A stretch of DNA of 14,846 nt from Flavobacteriaceae bacterium (GCA_023254815.1 JALRKI010000025.1:1-14846), one strand, 5' to 3'. Shown: positions 6,567-13,895, counted from the stretch's first letter. A program made the numbers and translations. Notes: a model not told the origin generated them from the letters alone.

Positions 6567-7801
6567 AAAGGATGACTTCTCAAATAAGAATTGATTATTG
6601 CAGTTGCTCCACTTTTACTTGCAACGAATTGTGCATTTAAGCGGCCTAGCCTAAGTCGCTCATGGGGGTCTTCCATCATAGAACTGACTGTTTGATAGAG
6701 TACATGAGGATGGCTTACAGATGTCATGCCTCCATTTTCGATAAGAGCAATGGCTTCTGGAAACTTACTGTAGTTTTCCCCAATAACAATAGGACATCCG
6801 AAAACTGCCGGTTCCAAAACATTGTGCAAACCTGTGTTACCAGTTGCACCACCAACAAAGGCCACATCGGCGAAATGATATAGTCTAGACAGCAAACCAA
6901 TGCAATCAATAATCAGAACGTCAAAATCTTCTAGCCGCACTCCTTCGCGCTCGGAATACAGAATACTTGGTTTGGACAAGTGCCTCTGAATGTATTTGAT
7001 TTTATCAGGATTGATTTCATGAAGTACTAATATACTTTTTGGACCTTGAGGCATGTTGACAAAGGGAGCAATCAAGTCCATGTCTTCGGGCCAGATGCTG
7101 CCTGCAACAAAACAAAGTTGTCCGTTAATAAATTGTTCGATTTCAGGTAAGTCAATCTCAGAGACTTTTTGATTCAATACGCGATCATAGCGGGTATCGC
7201 CCGAAACAGTGACCTCGGAAAAGCCATGCTGATTCAGGTATGATTGAGAGACCTCATCTTGTACGAAAATGTGTTCAAAGGCATTCAAGGCAGACATAAA
7301 TAGTTTGCCGTACCATTTAAAATATATTTGATGAGGTCTAAATACTGCAGAAATCAAAACAGCTCTTCCTCCTATATGGTATAAGGCCCTCAAGTGGTTT
7401 GGCCAAATGTCATATTTCACAAAAACAGCCAATGAGGGATGAGCAGCCGCAGCGAATTGTGCTGCATTGGATTTGGAATCTAAAGTCAAATACACTTTCG
7501 CAGTAATCCAGCTCAGATTGGGGCAATGTTCAAACCCTGACGGAGAGAAAAAACTCAAAATAATTTTGTGATTGGGGTTCTGAGAAGCAAGGAATTCAAA
7601 AACTGTTCGACCTTGTTCAAATTCACCCAACGAGGCACAATGAAACCATAGCGTTTGGTCGGTGGGCTTTATGGTTTCACTTAAAATGCGTAGGCTAGAT
7701 TTTCTGCCCAACATACCAGTTCTAATTTTTTTATTGAACAGCGCCGCAAGAGGAACGAGCAGACTACTCAAAAAAATGACGAATCGATATATTTGCCCCA
7801 C
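6563..7801 (-). CDS. waaA: 3-deoxy-D-manno-octulosonic acid (Kdo) transferase
   Basis: WaaA (KdtA) transfers Kdo from CMP-Kdo to lipid IVA, starting the LPS inner core on the cytoplasmic face of the inner membrane. An N-terminal hydrophobic helix (about 5-21) is followed by the family pattern LFNKKIRTGMLGRKS. The acceptor-binding domain has the catalytic Glu in CASLGEFEQG (E60). The nucleotide-binding C-domain shows ADVAFVGG and HNVLEPAVFGCPIVIGENY, the usual 'NxLEPAxxGxPVxxG' motif. 412 aa is normal. The start is GTG at 7801, chosen because it gives the correct N-terminus and no upstream ATG fits. A -7 promoter element lies 34 nt upstream inside a perfect inverted repeat. It is the first gene of a two-gene unit with the acyltransferase. 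Confidence 0.93.
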   Translation of the reverse strand: MGQIYRFVIFLSSLLVPLAALFNKKIRTGMLGRKSSLRILSETIKPTDQTLWFHCASLGEFEQGRTVFEFLASQNPNHKIILSFFSPSGFEHCPNLSWITAKVYLTLDSKSNAAQFAAAAHPSLAVFVKYDIWPNHLRALYHIGGRAVLISAVFRPHQIYFKWYGKLFMSALNAFEHIFVQDEVSQSYLNQHGFSEVTVSGDTRYDRVLNQKVSEIDLPEIEQFINGQLCFVAGSIWPEDMDLIAPFVNMPQGPKSILVLHEINPDKIKYIQRHLSKPSILYSEREGVRLEDFDVLIIDCIGLLSRLYHFADVAFVGGATGNTGLHNVLEPAVFGCPIVIGENYSKFPEAIALIENGGMTSVSHPHVLYQTVSSMMEDPHERLRLGRLNAQFVASKSGATAIINSYLRSHPL

Positions 7802-7813
7802 AGTTAATCTTTG

Positions 7814-7875
7814 TGCGAAATTACATTTCTTCTCTCAAAAATACGATTACGCAATAGCAAATTTGTAATTTCGCA
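7814..7875. repeat. Perfect 12-bp inverted repeat in divergent promoter region
   Basis: TGCGAAATTACA (7814-7825) and TGTAATTTCGCA (7864-7875) are exact reverse complements separated by 38 bp. They lie in the 121-bp region between the divergent waaA and aminotransferase genes and flank the likely waaA -7 element at 7836-7843. A transcript from that promoter would contain only the left arm, so an RNA hairpin is unlikely and a two-site operator is the better reading. No regulator can be named. Confidence 0.55.
7836..7843 (-). promoter_or_regulatory. Likely waaA -7 promoter element (TATTTTTG)
   Basis: On the minus strand this reads TATTTTTG, matching TAnnTTTG, 34 nt upstream of the GTG start of waaA. 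A -33 TTG at ideal spacing is not evident. Confidence 0.5.
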
Positions 7876-7922
7876 ATTGAAACTGAACAAAATACAGCAA
7901 ATCACTCGCTAGAATTTCAAGC

Positions 7923-9077
7923 ATGAAGGAAATTAAAATGGTTGACCTGAATGGTCAATATGAGGCCATCAAAACTGAGGTTGACCAAGGGATTGAGGAA
8001 GTTTTGACTACCACTGCCTTTATCAATGGACCAAAGGTTCATGAATTTCAAAAATCTTTGGAGAAGTATCTTGACGTGAAGCACGTCATACCATGCGCCA
8101 ATGGAACTGATGCTTTGCAGATTGCTATGATGGGGCTTGGACTCAAAGCAGGTGACGAAATTATTACGGCCGACTTTACCTTTGCCGCTACTGTTGAGGT
8201 TATTGCCTTACTGGGTCTAACCCCAGTATTAGTGGATGTGGACGAGGACACTTTCAATATCAACATTGAATCTATTGAAAAGGCTATCACACCCAGAACC
8301 AAAGCCATAGTCCCTGTTCATTTGTTTGGCATGTGTGCCAATATGGATGCTATTATGGATTTAGCTAAAAAGCACAATTTATTCGTCATTGAAGACAACG
8401 CTCAGGCTATAGGGGCTAAATACACGACTAAATCTGGGCAAAAGAAAATGGCGGGAACAATGGGTCATGTTGCTGCTACATCCTTTTTTCCTTCCAAAAA
8501 CCTAGGAGCCTACGGAGACGGGGGCGCTATTTTTACTAATGACGACCAACTCGCCCATATCATTAGGGGTATTGTGAACCACGGAATGTATGTAAGATAC
8601 CATCACGATGTGGTTGGCGTAAATTCTCGACTAGACACCATACAAGCAGTTGTTTTACAAGCAAAACTCCCTCATTTGAACGACTACAATGCCAAAAGAC
8701 GACGAGCAGCAATGGCCTACAATCGTGCTTTTGCCAATCACCCAAACATAGAACTGCCCAGCATGAGTAATGGTTGTAAAACCATTTGCGACCAATGCGA
8801 TTGCCACGTATTCCATCAATATACTTTGAAAATTAAGGGAATCGACCGTGACGCTTTAGTCGACCATCTTCAAAAACACAGCATCCCTTGTGGCGTTTAT
8901 TACCCAATTCCGCTTCACCGACAAAAGGCTTATGTCGATAGTCGATATCACGAAGCCGATTTCCCAGTGACCAACAGACTTTCGAAAGAAGTGCTTTCAC
9001 TCCCCATGCATACTGAACTTGATCAAGAGCAAATTGACTGGATTGCTAAAACAGTTTTAGACTTTGTCAATGGCTAA
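7923..9077 (+). CDS. DegT/DnrJ/EryC1/StrS PLP-dependent sugar aminotransferase (WlbC/WbpE type)
   Basis: The enzyme would add an amino group to a nucleotide-linked keto sugar using PLP and glutamate. The PLP lysine is K192 in FFPSKNLGAYGDGG. The phosphate-binding loop is ANGTDALQIA (59-68), and IEDNAQAIGA (156-165) supplies the Asp that holds the pyridine ring. The overall text closely resembles WbpE/WlbC enzymes that act on UDP-2-acetamido-3-keto-glucuronic acid, though the exact sugar is inferred. At 384 aa it is slightly long because of a Cys-rich insertion (C285, C289, C292, C294) before HVFHQYTL. The ATG at 7923 gives the expected N-terminus. It is the first gene of a plus-strand operon; its last 8 bp overlap galE. 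A role in LPS or O-antigen sugar supply fits the neighbours. Confidence 0.88.
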   Translation: MKEIKMVDLNGQYEAIKTEVDQGIEEVLTTTAFINGPKVHEFQKSLEKYLDVKHVIPCANGTDALQIAMMGLGLKAGDEIITADFTFAATVEVIALLGLTPVLVDVDEDTFNINIESIEKAITPRTKAIVPVHLFGMCANMDAIMDLAKKHNLFVIEDNAQAIGAKYTTKSGQKKMAGTMGHVAATSFFPSKNLGAYGDGGAIFTNDDQLAHIIRGIVNHGMYVRYHHDVVGVNSRLDTIQAVVLQAKLPHLNDYNAKRRRAAMAYNRAFANHPNIELPSMSNGCKTICDQCDCHVFHQYTLKIKGIDRDALVDHLQKHSIPCGVYYPIPLHRQKAYVDSRYHEADFPVTNRLSKEVLSLPMHTELDQEQIDWIAKTVLDFVNG

Positions 9078-10086
9078 AATACTAGTTACCGGCGGACTTG
9101 GATACATTGGATCACATACTGTGGTCGCTTTGATCAATCAAGGCCATGAGGTATGCATTATAGACGATCTGTCAAATTCCAGTTTAAAGGTATTGGACGG
9201 TCTTGAGAAAATAACTGGGAAGAAACCTGATTTTTGCCAGCTGGATTTAAGAGATTTGGAGGCTGTTAAAATATATTTTTCCAATCAAACCGACATCGAA
9301 GGTATTGTTCATTTTGCGGCTTCAAAAGCAGTAGGGGAAAGTGTAGAAAATCCTTTACTCTACTATCACAACAACCTGACAGGATTGATAAATTTGTTGA
9401 AATGCACTGCGGCAAAAAATTTCATCTTCAGTTCGTCATGCACGGTGTATGGCAGCCCAGATGATTTGCCAATCACTGAAGATGCTCCTATCAAGCCAGC
9501 CATGTCTCCTTATGGCAACACCAAACAGATTGGAGAGGAAATTTTGAAAGATGTTACCCTAGCCAACCCAAGCCTGAATGTGATTGCTCTAAGGTATTTC
9601 AATCCAATTGGAGCCCATCATTCAGCTCTGATCGGAGAATTGCCCATTGGAATACCCCAAAATTTGGTGCCGTTCATCACTCAAACAGCAATAGGATTGA
9701 GACAAGAATTGAAGGTATTCGGAAACGACTATCCTACTGTCGACGGAACATGTGTCAGAGACTACATTCACGTTATGGACTTGGCAGAAGCTCATGTGAT
9801 TGCTCTTCAACGTTTATTAAACCAAACTAACGAAGACAAGTTCGAAGTCTTCAATGTGGGAACAGGAGCGGGCAGTACTGTTCTAGAAGTGATTCATGCC
9901 TTCGAAAGCGTCAGTGGGCTTAAACTTCCTTTTAAGTTTGCACCTCGTCGCGAAGGTGATGTGATTGAAATATATGCCCATACCGAAAAGGCTAACAAAG
10001 TCTTAGGATGGAAGGCTTCGAGAACCTTAGACGAAGCCCTAAAATCAGCTTGGCTTTGGGAGTGTCATGTAAGAAATATTTCCTAA
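9070..10086 (+). CDS. galE: UDP-glucose 4-epimerase
   Basis: GalE interconverts UDP-glucose and UDP-galactose with bound NAD. The Rossmann motif is TGGLGYIGSH (7-16). The catalytic residues are the Ser run SSS at 121-123 in SSSCTVYG and the YxxxK pair Y148/K152 in SPYGNTK. RYFNPIGAH (175-183) and the late RREGD motif are typical. The start is the ATG at 9070, giving 338 aa, the same length as the E. coli enzyme. A TTG two codons earlier is less likely. The ATG lies inside the end of the aminotransferase gene (8-bp overlap), indicating translational coupling. It is cytosolic and supplies galactose units for envelope polysaccharide. Confidence 0.95.
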   Translation: MAKILVTGGLGYIGSHTVVALINQGHEVCIIDDLSNSSLKVLDGLEKITGKKPDFCQLDLRDLEAVKIYFSNQTDIEGIVHFAASKAVGESVENPLLYYHNNLTGLINLLKCTAAKNFIFSSSCTVYGSPDDLPITEDAPIKPAMSPYGNTKQIGEEILKDVTLANPSLNVIALRYFNPIGAHHSALIGELPIGIPQNLVPFITQTAIGLRQELKVFGNDYPTVDGTCVRDYIHVMDLAEAHVIALQRLLNQTNEDKFEVFNVGTGAGSTVLEVIHAFESVSGLKLPFKFAPRREGDVIEIYAHTEKANKVLGWKASRTLDEALKSAWLWECHVRNIS

Positions 10087-10090
10087 TATT

Positions 10091-10111
10091 GAGTTGAATA
10101 AAATTTAACTC
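10091..10111 (+). other. Small hairpin next to a start codon
   Basis: GAGTTGAAT (10091-10099) pairs with ATTTAACTC (10103-10111) over 9 bp including one G-T wobble, with a 3-nt loop. It fills most of the 27-bp gap after galE and ends 2 bp before the ATG at 10114. It has no U-tract, so it is not a normal terminator. It could modulate translation or RNA processing between the two genes. Confidence 0.35.
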
Positions 10112-10113
10112 TC

Positions 10114-11394
10114 ATGTCAAAGCACCTCATATTACTCCTTTCGCTTACTTTAACCTCAATCATCAGCGCACAAAATTACTACATCCATGCAGGACGATTG
10201 ATTGATACACAAAATGGAAAAACAGTAACCAATAAAACAATTGTAGTCTCCAACGGCTTGATCTCTTCAATTGAAGATGGGTTTTTGACTCCTAACAATT
10301 CTTTTGAACTCATTGATTTGTCGAGTAAAACAGTTTTGCCAGGCTTCATCGACATGCATGTACATATTGAAAACGAAACCAACCCAAATCAATATTTGAA
10401 AGAGTTTACGGACAATACGGCTGACGTTGCCTTTGAGTCCGTCGGTTTTGCAAAGACGACTTTAATGGCAGGTTTTACCACCGTGCGTGATTTGGGAGGT
10501 ATTGGAGTCAATTTAGCTTTAAGGGACGCCATTAATGCAGGAAAAATAGACGGCCCAAGAATTTTGACTGCGGGGAAATCAATTGGAACTACAGGCGGGC
10601 ATGCCGATCCTACTAATGGGATGAAAGACGAATTAATGGGAGATCCAGGACCCGATCAAGGGGTCGTCAATGGTGTAGATGATGCCCGAAAAGCAGTGCG
10701 TCAGCGCTACAAAAATGGAGCTGATTTGATCAAAATTACAGCAACAGGAGGTGTTTTAAGTGTTGCAAAAAATGGCCAAAACCCACAATTTACCCTTGAA
10801 GAGGTTAAGGCCATTTGTGAAACCGCCAAAGACTATGGCATGACGGTGGCGGCCCATGCTCATGGTGATGAAGGCATGCAACGTGCTATTAAGGGAGGAG
10901 TTACAACCATTGAGCACGGCACCTTGATGAGCGACGAAACTATGGAGATGATGAAGCAGTATAAAGCCTACTATGTCCCTACCATCACTGCGGGCAAATT
11001 TGTGGCCGAGAATGCCCAAATAAAGGGATATTATCCAGATGTCATTGTTCCTAAAGCTCTAGAAATTGGTCCAAAAATACAAGGAACCTTTGCTAAGGCC
11101 TATAAAAAAGGAGTGGCTATTGCCTTTGGCACAGACGCTGGAGTCTTTCCTCATGGTCAAAATGCTAAAGAATTTGGATATATGGTAGAAGCGGGAATGC
11201 CTGCAATGGAGGCAATTCAGTCTGCTACAACCACCAACGCCAAGGTTCTTGGATTGTCAGATAAAATTGGAGTCATTGCTAAAGGATTTGTTGCTGATAT
11301 TGTTGCCGTCAATGAGAACCCTTTAGAGAACATTCACACCCTAGAAAATGTGATTTTTGTAATGAAGGACGGTAAAGTTTACAAAAGCAATTAA
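10114..11394 (+). CDS. Exported amidohydrolase, imidazolonepropionase/prolidase-like, 426 aa
   Basis: This is a metal-dependent hydrolase of the amidohydrolase superfamily. The signal peptide is residues 1-19 (cleavage after ISA), so it works in the periplasm or outside. A small N-terminal beta domain leads into the TIM barrel with FIDMHVH (H82, H84), a probable carboxylated lysine K207 in DLIKITATGG, metal ligands H248 (AAHAHG) and H268 (IEHG), and the catalytic Asp D341 in GTDAGVFPHG. This set matches the binuclear prolidase-like group that cleaves dipeptides ending in proline or arginine. The substrate is not fixed by sequence. It is 27 bp after galE and probably in the same operon, although a direct link to sugar metabolism is not obvious. 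Its stop shares TTAA with that of lspA. Confidence 0.9.
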   Translation: MSKHLILLLSLTLTSIISAQNYYIHAGRLIDTQNGKTVTNKTIVVSNGLISSIEDGFLTPNNSFELIDLSSKTVLPGFIDMHVHIENETNPNQYLKEFTDNTADVAFESVGFAKTTLMAGFTTVRDLGGIGVNLALRDAINAGKIDGPRILTAGKSIGTTGGHADPTNGMKDELMGDPGPDQGVVNGVDDARKAVRQRYKNGADLIKITATGGVLSVAKNGQNPQFTLEEVKAICETAKDYGMTVAAHAHGDEGMQRAIKGGVTTIEHGTLMSDETMEMMKQYKAYYVPTITAGKFVAENAQIKGYYPDVIVPKALEIGPKIQGTFAKAYKKGVAIAFGTDAGVFPHGQNAKEFGYMVEAGMPAMEAIQSATTTNAKVLGLSDKIGVIAKGFVADIVAVNENPLENIHTLENVIFVMKDGKVYKSN

Positions 11395-11891
11395 ACAGTT
11401 TCTTCTTGCTTTGGCTTCTTTTTGAAGCCTAGAACCACTAGTACAATCAGTCCTGCGCTCACAAACATATCGGCGACATTAAAGATGCCCGTTTGTACTA
11501 TTCCCCCAAAATCTATGTGGAGAAAATCGGTTACAGATCCAAATCTAAATCGATCGAACATGTTGGCAATACCTCCCCCTATAATTGAAGCAAAACCAAT
11601 TGTGGACCATTTGTCAAGTGTGGTTTCGGTAAACAACTTGTACATCACAATGACTAGGACAATGACTGGCAATATCAAAAGTAGCGTTAGCTTAAGATTA
11701 GGGCTCAGATCACTTCCCATTCCCAAAAAGGCCCCAGGATTTTCTACATTGGTCAATGTGAGATAGTCGCCTATTAAAGCGATAGACTGATAACGATCGA
11801 CGTAATGTCGGACCAATATTTTGGTAGCTTGATCCAAAACTACAGAAGCAAATATGAGTAATACCAGTAATCGGTTTCTTTTAGAAATCAT
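11391..11891 (-). CDS. lspA: Lipoprotein signal peptidase II
   Basis: LspA cleaves the signal peptide of lipid-modified prolipoproteins in the inner membrane. Four hydrophobic segments are visible (about 8-25, 65-86, 97-110, 137-155). The catalytic aspartates are D122 in SVTDFLHID and D141 in FNVADMFVSAG. Other conserved parts are the N-terminal LDQATK, NVENPGAFLG (48-57) and GGGIANMFDRFRFG. 166 aa is the usual size. The ATG at 11891 lies 11 bp after the fabD stop, so the two are probably cotranscribed. The window itself encodes four probable substrates near its left end. No terminator is visible because the stop overlaps the convergent amidohydrolase by 4 bp. Confidence 0.96.
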   Translation of the reverse strand: MISKRNRLLVLLIFASVVLDQATKILVRHYVDRYQSIALIGDYLTLTNVENPGAFLGMGSDLSPNLKLTLLLILPVIVLVIVMYKLFTETTLDKWSTIGFASIIGGGIANMFDRFRFGSVTDFLHIDFGGIVQTGIFNVADMFVSAGLIVLVVLGFKKKPKQEETV

Positions 11892-11902
11892 TTTAAATTT
11901 GA

Positions 11903-12784
11903 TTAAATTTCAGCAGAGCTTACCTCAAGCTCTCTGTTGATTTTTTTGACTAATCCTTGTAACACATTTCCTGGACCAACTTCAATGAAGCAAAGAGCCC
12001 CGTCCGAGGCCATTCTTTGGACAGATTGAGTCCAGCGAACAGGAGCGGTCAGCTGATCCACCAAGTTTTTTTTGATTTCTGACGGATCCTGTGAAGGCGC
12101 AGCGTTTACGTTTTGATATATTGGGCAAATTGGAGAATTGAATTCGGTTTGATCAATGGCAGAGGCCAATTGTTCTCTGGCTGGAGACATCAGAGGAGAG
12201 TGGAATGCCCCTCCAACAGGTAAGATTAATGCACGTCTAGCTCCAGCTTCCTTGAGCGCCTCACAGGCCGATTCAATTCCCGAAATACTCCCTGAAATCA
12301 CCAACTGACCGGGGCAATTATAATTTGCAGGAACTACAACGTCTTGAATTTCATGACATATTTGTTCGACTATTTCGTCATCAAGTCCAAGGATGGCTGC
12401 CATTGTTCCTGAGACTTGCTCGCATGCAGATTGCATGGCTGTAGCTCGTTGAGAAACCAGTTTCAATCCGTCTTCAAAAGACAAGGCCTGACTAGCGACT
12501 AGGGCAGAAAATTCGCCTAATGAATGACCAGCAACCATGTCTGGTTTAAATCGTTCTTCCAATATTTCTGCCAAAATAACTGAATGCAAAAATATGGCTG
12601 GTTGAGTGACGTTGGTCTCGCGCAAGGCTTGGTCGTCACCTTCAAAGAGGATGTCCGAAATACGGAATCCTAAAATGTCGTTGGCTTGTTCAAACCTGAC
12701 TTTTGCTTTGGTCGAATTGAGGTATAAATCTTTTCCCATTCCTGGAAATTGTGCCCCTTGACCTGGAAAAACAAATGCATTCAT
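11903..12784 (-). CDS. fabD: Malonyl-CoA:ACP transacylase
   Basis: FabD moves malonyl groups from CoA to acyl carrier protein for fatty-acid synthesis in the cytosol. The oxyanion motif is FPGQGAQFPGMG (6-17). The nucleophile is S88 in GHSLGEF, the substrate-carboxylate arginine is R113 (SQRATAMQ), and the catalytic histidine is H195 in GGAFHSPLM. IEVGPGNVLQGL near the end is also typical. The start is the ATG at 12784 (293 aa). The preceding TTG at 12785-12787 adds one residue and is unlikely. A -7 promoter element lies 18 nt upstream. It is followed by lspA after 11 bp. Confidence 0.96.
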   Translation of the reverse strand: MNAFVFPGQGAQFPGMGKDLYLNSTKAKVRFEQANDILGFRISDILFEGDDQALRETNVTQPAIFLHSVILAEILEERFKPDMVAGHSLGEFSALVASQALSFEDGLKLVSQRATAMQSACEQVSGTMAAILGLDDEIVEQICHEIQDVVVPANYNCPGQLVISGSISGIESACEALKEAGARRALILPVGGAFHSPLMSPAREQLASAIDQTEFNSPICPIYQNVNAAPSQDPSEIKKNLVDQLTAPVRWTQSVQRMASDGALCFIEVGPGNVLQGLVKKINRELEVSSAEI

Positions 12785-12802
12785 CAATAATTATTAAAGC
12801 CT

Positions 12803-12810
12803 CAAAAATA
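12803..12810 (-). promoter_or_regulatory. Likely fabD -7 promoter element (TATTTTTG)
   Basis: On the minus strand this reads TATTTTTG, identical to the boxes before 1904-2269 and waaA. It lies 18 nt upstream of the fabD ATG. No clear -33 TTG was found. Confidence 0.5.
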
Positions 12811-12871
12811 GAGATAATTTTTTTGTGATTCATCGTGCCAATCAAATGGCTTAAAAAACAAATGAGTTAAG

Positions 12872-13294
12872 TTAAATTGGGGCATTAATCATCCATTGGA
12901 TGCCAAAGCGGTCAGTGAGCATACCAAAATAAGAACCCCAAAATGTTTCGGCCAGCGGTGAACTCACTATACCTTTATCGGAAAGTTTGTTAAAGATGGA
13001 TTTGGCAAGGTCTTGACTCTCCACGTTAAGGCTAATAGAAAAGTTTGTGCCCTGTTTATAGGATTCTTTCATCGGTCCAGCGGCATCGCATCCTAACAAA
13101 GTGAAATCATTGGTAATTGGTAAAGCAATGTGCATGATTTTGTTCATGACAGATTGATCTGTGTCCAATTCAGAGCCCTGAGGAATATCTCTAAAATATT
13201 TTAATTCGCTGAATGAACGATCGAACACTTTTTGATAAAACTTGAATGCGGCTTCACACAGCCCGTCGAAGGTAAGATAAATATGAAAAGTCAT
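12872..13294 (-). CDS. VOC-family PhnB/YjdN-like protein, 140 aa
   Basis: A small cytosolic protein of the vicinal-oxygen-chelate (glyoxalase/bleomycin-resistance) fold, PhnB-like branch. The N-terminal half has 'LTFDGLCEAAFKFYQKVF' (key elements F-G-C-EA-FY), the usual beta-alpha start of the repeat. The C-terminal half ends in FWGSYFGMLTDRFGIQWMI, the family's 'W.....DxFGxxW' end. 140 aa is the normal length. The enzymatic activity of this branch is mostly unknown and cannot be assigned here. It begins 27 bp after the stop of folA, with a possible promoter overlapping that stop. Confidence 0.88.
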   Translation of the reverse strand: MTFHIYLTFDGLCEAAFKFYQKVFDRSFSELKYFRDIPQGSELDTDQSVMNKIMHIALPITNDFTLLGCDAAGPMKESYKQGTNFSISLNVESQDLAKSIFNKLSDKGIVSSPLAETFWGSYFGMLTDRFGIQWMINAPI

Positions 13295-13316
13295 GTTTTT
13301 GGGGTTTAAAACATAA

Positions 13317-13324
13317 CAAAATTA
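13317..13324 (-). promoter_or_regulatory. Possible -7 promoter element (TAATTTTG)
   Basis: On the minus strand this reads TAATTTTG, a match to TAnnTTTG, 22 nt upstream of the VOC gene ATG and overlapping the folA stop codon. It could give the VOC gene its own transcript. A -33 element is not clear. Confidence 0.35.
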
Positions 13325-13885
13325 CGATTTTAAATAAGTTAAAAACGAATATTCAAATTCATTCTCCTCATCGGCAGGATATCTTTCCGTTTTTAATAGC
13401 TTCCATGCTTCAGTTTCTATTTCTGGAAAATAGGTGTCCCCTTCACATTGCGTATGCACTCTAGTCAATTCTAGGACATTGCAAAAGGGTAAAGCTTGTT
13501 TGTATATTTCGCCCCCCCCGATAATAAAAATCTTTCGAAAGTCTTTAGCTTCAAAAAGAGCTTGTTCAATGGTATGGGCTAACACGACATCCTCAGGAAC
13601 AGGATAATTGGGCTGTCTAGAAATGACAATGTGTTTTCTGTTGGGCAAAGGTTTTGGAAAACTTTCAAACGTTTTTCTACCCATGATGATGACATGACCG
13701 GAGGTAAGGGATTTGAACCGTTTCAAATCTGATTTTAGCTTCCAAATCAGATCATTATCTTTTCCAATAACATTGTTTTCCGATACTGCTACTATCATAA
13801 TAATATCGGTACGATCATCTGATGAGTAGTCAAAAGAAATTGACCCACTTTGCTTTGTTTCAGAATGAAGGTATTTTCCAAACAT
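13322..13885 (-). CDS. folA: Dihydrofolate reductase, with unusual N-terminal extension
   Basis: FolA reduces dihydrofolate to tetrahydrofolate with NADPH, restoring the cofactor consumed by ThyA just upstream. Counting from the ATG at 13885 (187 aa), the recognisable fold runs from about residue 28: IIMIVAVSENNVIGKDNDL, the acidic catalytic Asp in WKLKSDLKRFK (D53), the NADPH motif IIMGRKTFESF, and IIGGGEIY. The usual length is near 160 aa. A start at the internal ATG (13798) would give 158 aa but removes about three residues of the first core strand, and homologues have Met just before IIM where this protein has Asp. I therefore prefer 13885, 10 bp after the thyA stop, with moderate certainty. 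GGG GGG GGC codes the IIGGGE glycines. It is in an operon with thyA. Confidence 0.85.
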   Translation of the reverse strand: MFGKYLHSETKQSGSISFDYSSDDRTDIIMIVAVSENNVIGKDNDLIWKLKSDLKRFKSLTSGHVIIMGRKTFESFPKPLPNRKHIVISRQPNYPVPEDVVLAHTIEQALFEAKDFRKIFIIGGGEIYKQALPFCNVLELTRVHTQCEGDTYFPEIETEAWKLLKTERYPADEENEFEYSFLTYLKS

Positions 13886-13895
13886 AGAAACACAC

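Noticed and set aside
8775..8804. Iron-sulfur cluster site in the aminotransferase
   Set aside because: One enzyme group of PLP sugar-modifying proteins does use such clusters, but this protein has the normal PLP lysine and aminotransferase motifs; four close Cys alone do not support a cluster.
9064..9069. TTG start for galE two codons upstream
   Set aside because: The ATG at 9070 gives the canonical MAKILVTGG start and the standard 338-aa length.
11422..11766. Plus-strand open frame of 114 codons opposite lspA
   Set aside because: lspA is unmistakable on the other strand; this frame has the Thr/Ser/Pro-rich composition of an antisense shadow.
12785..12787. TTG start for fabD one codon upstream
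   Set aside because: The ATG directly after it gives the usual MNAFVFPGQG start.
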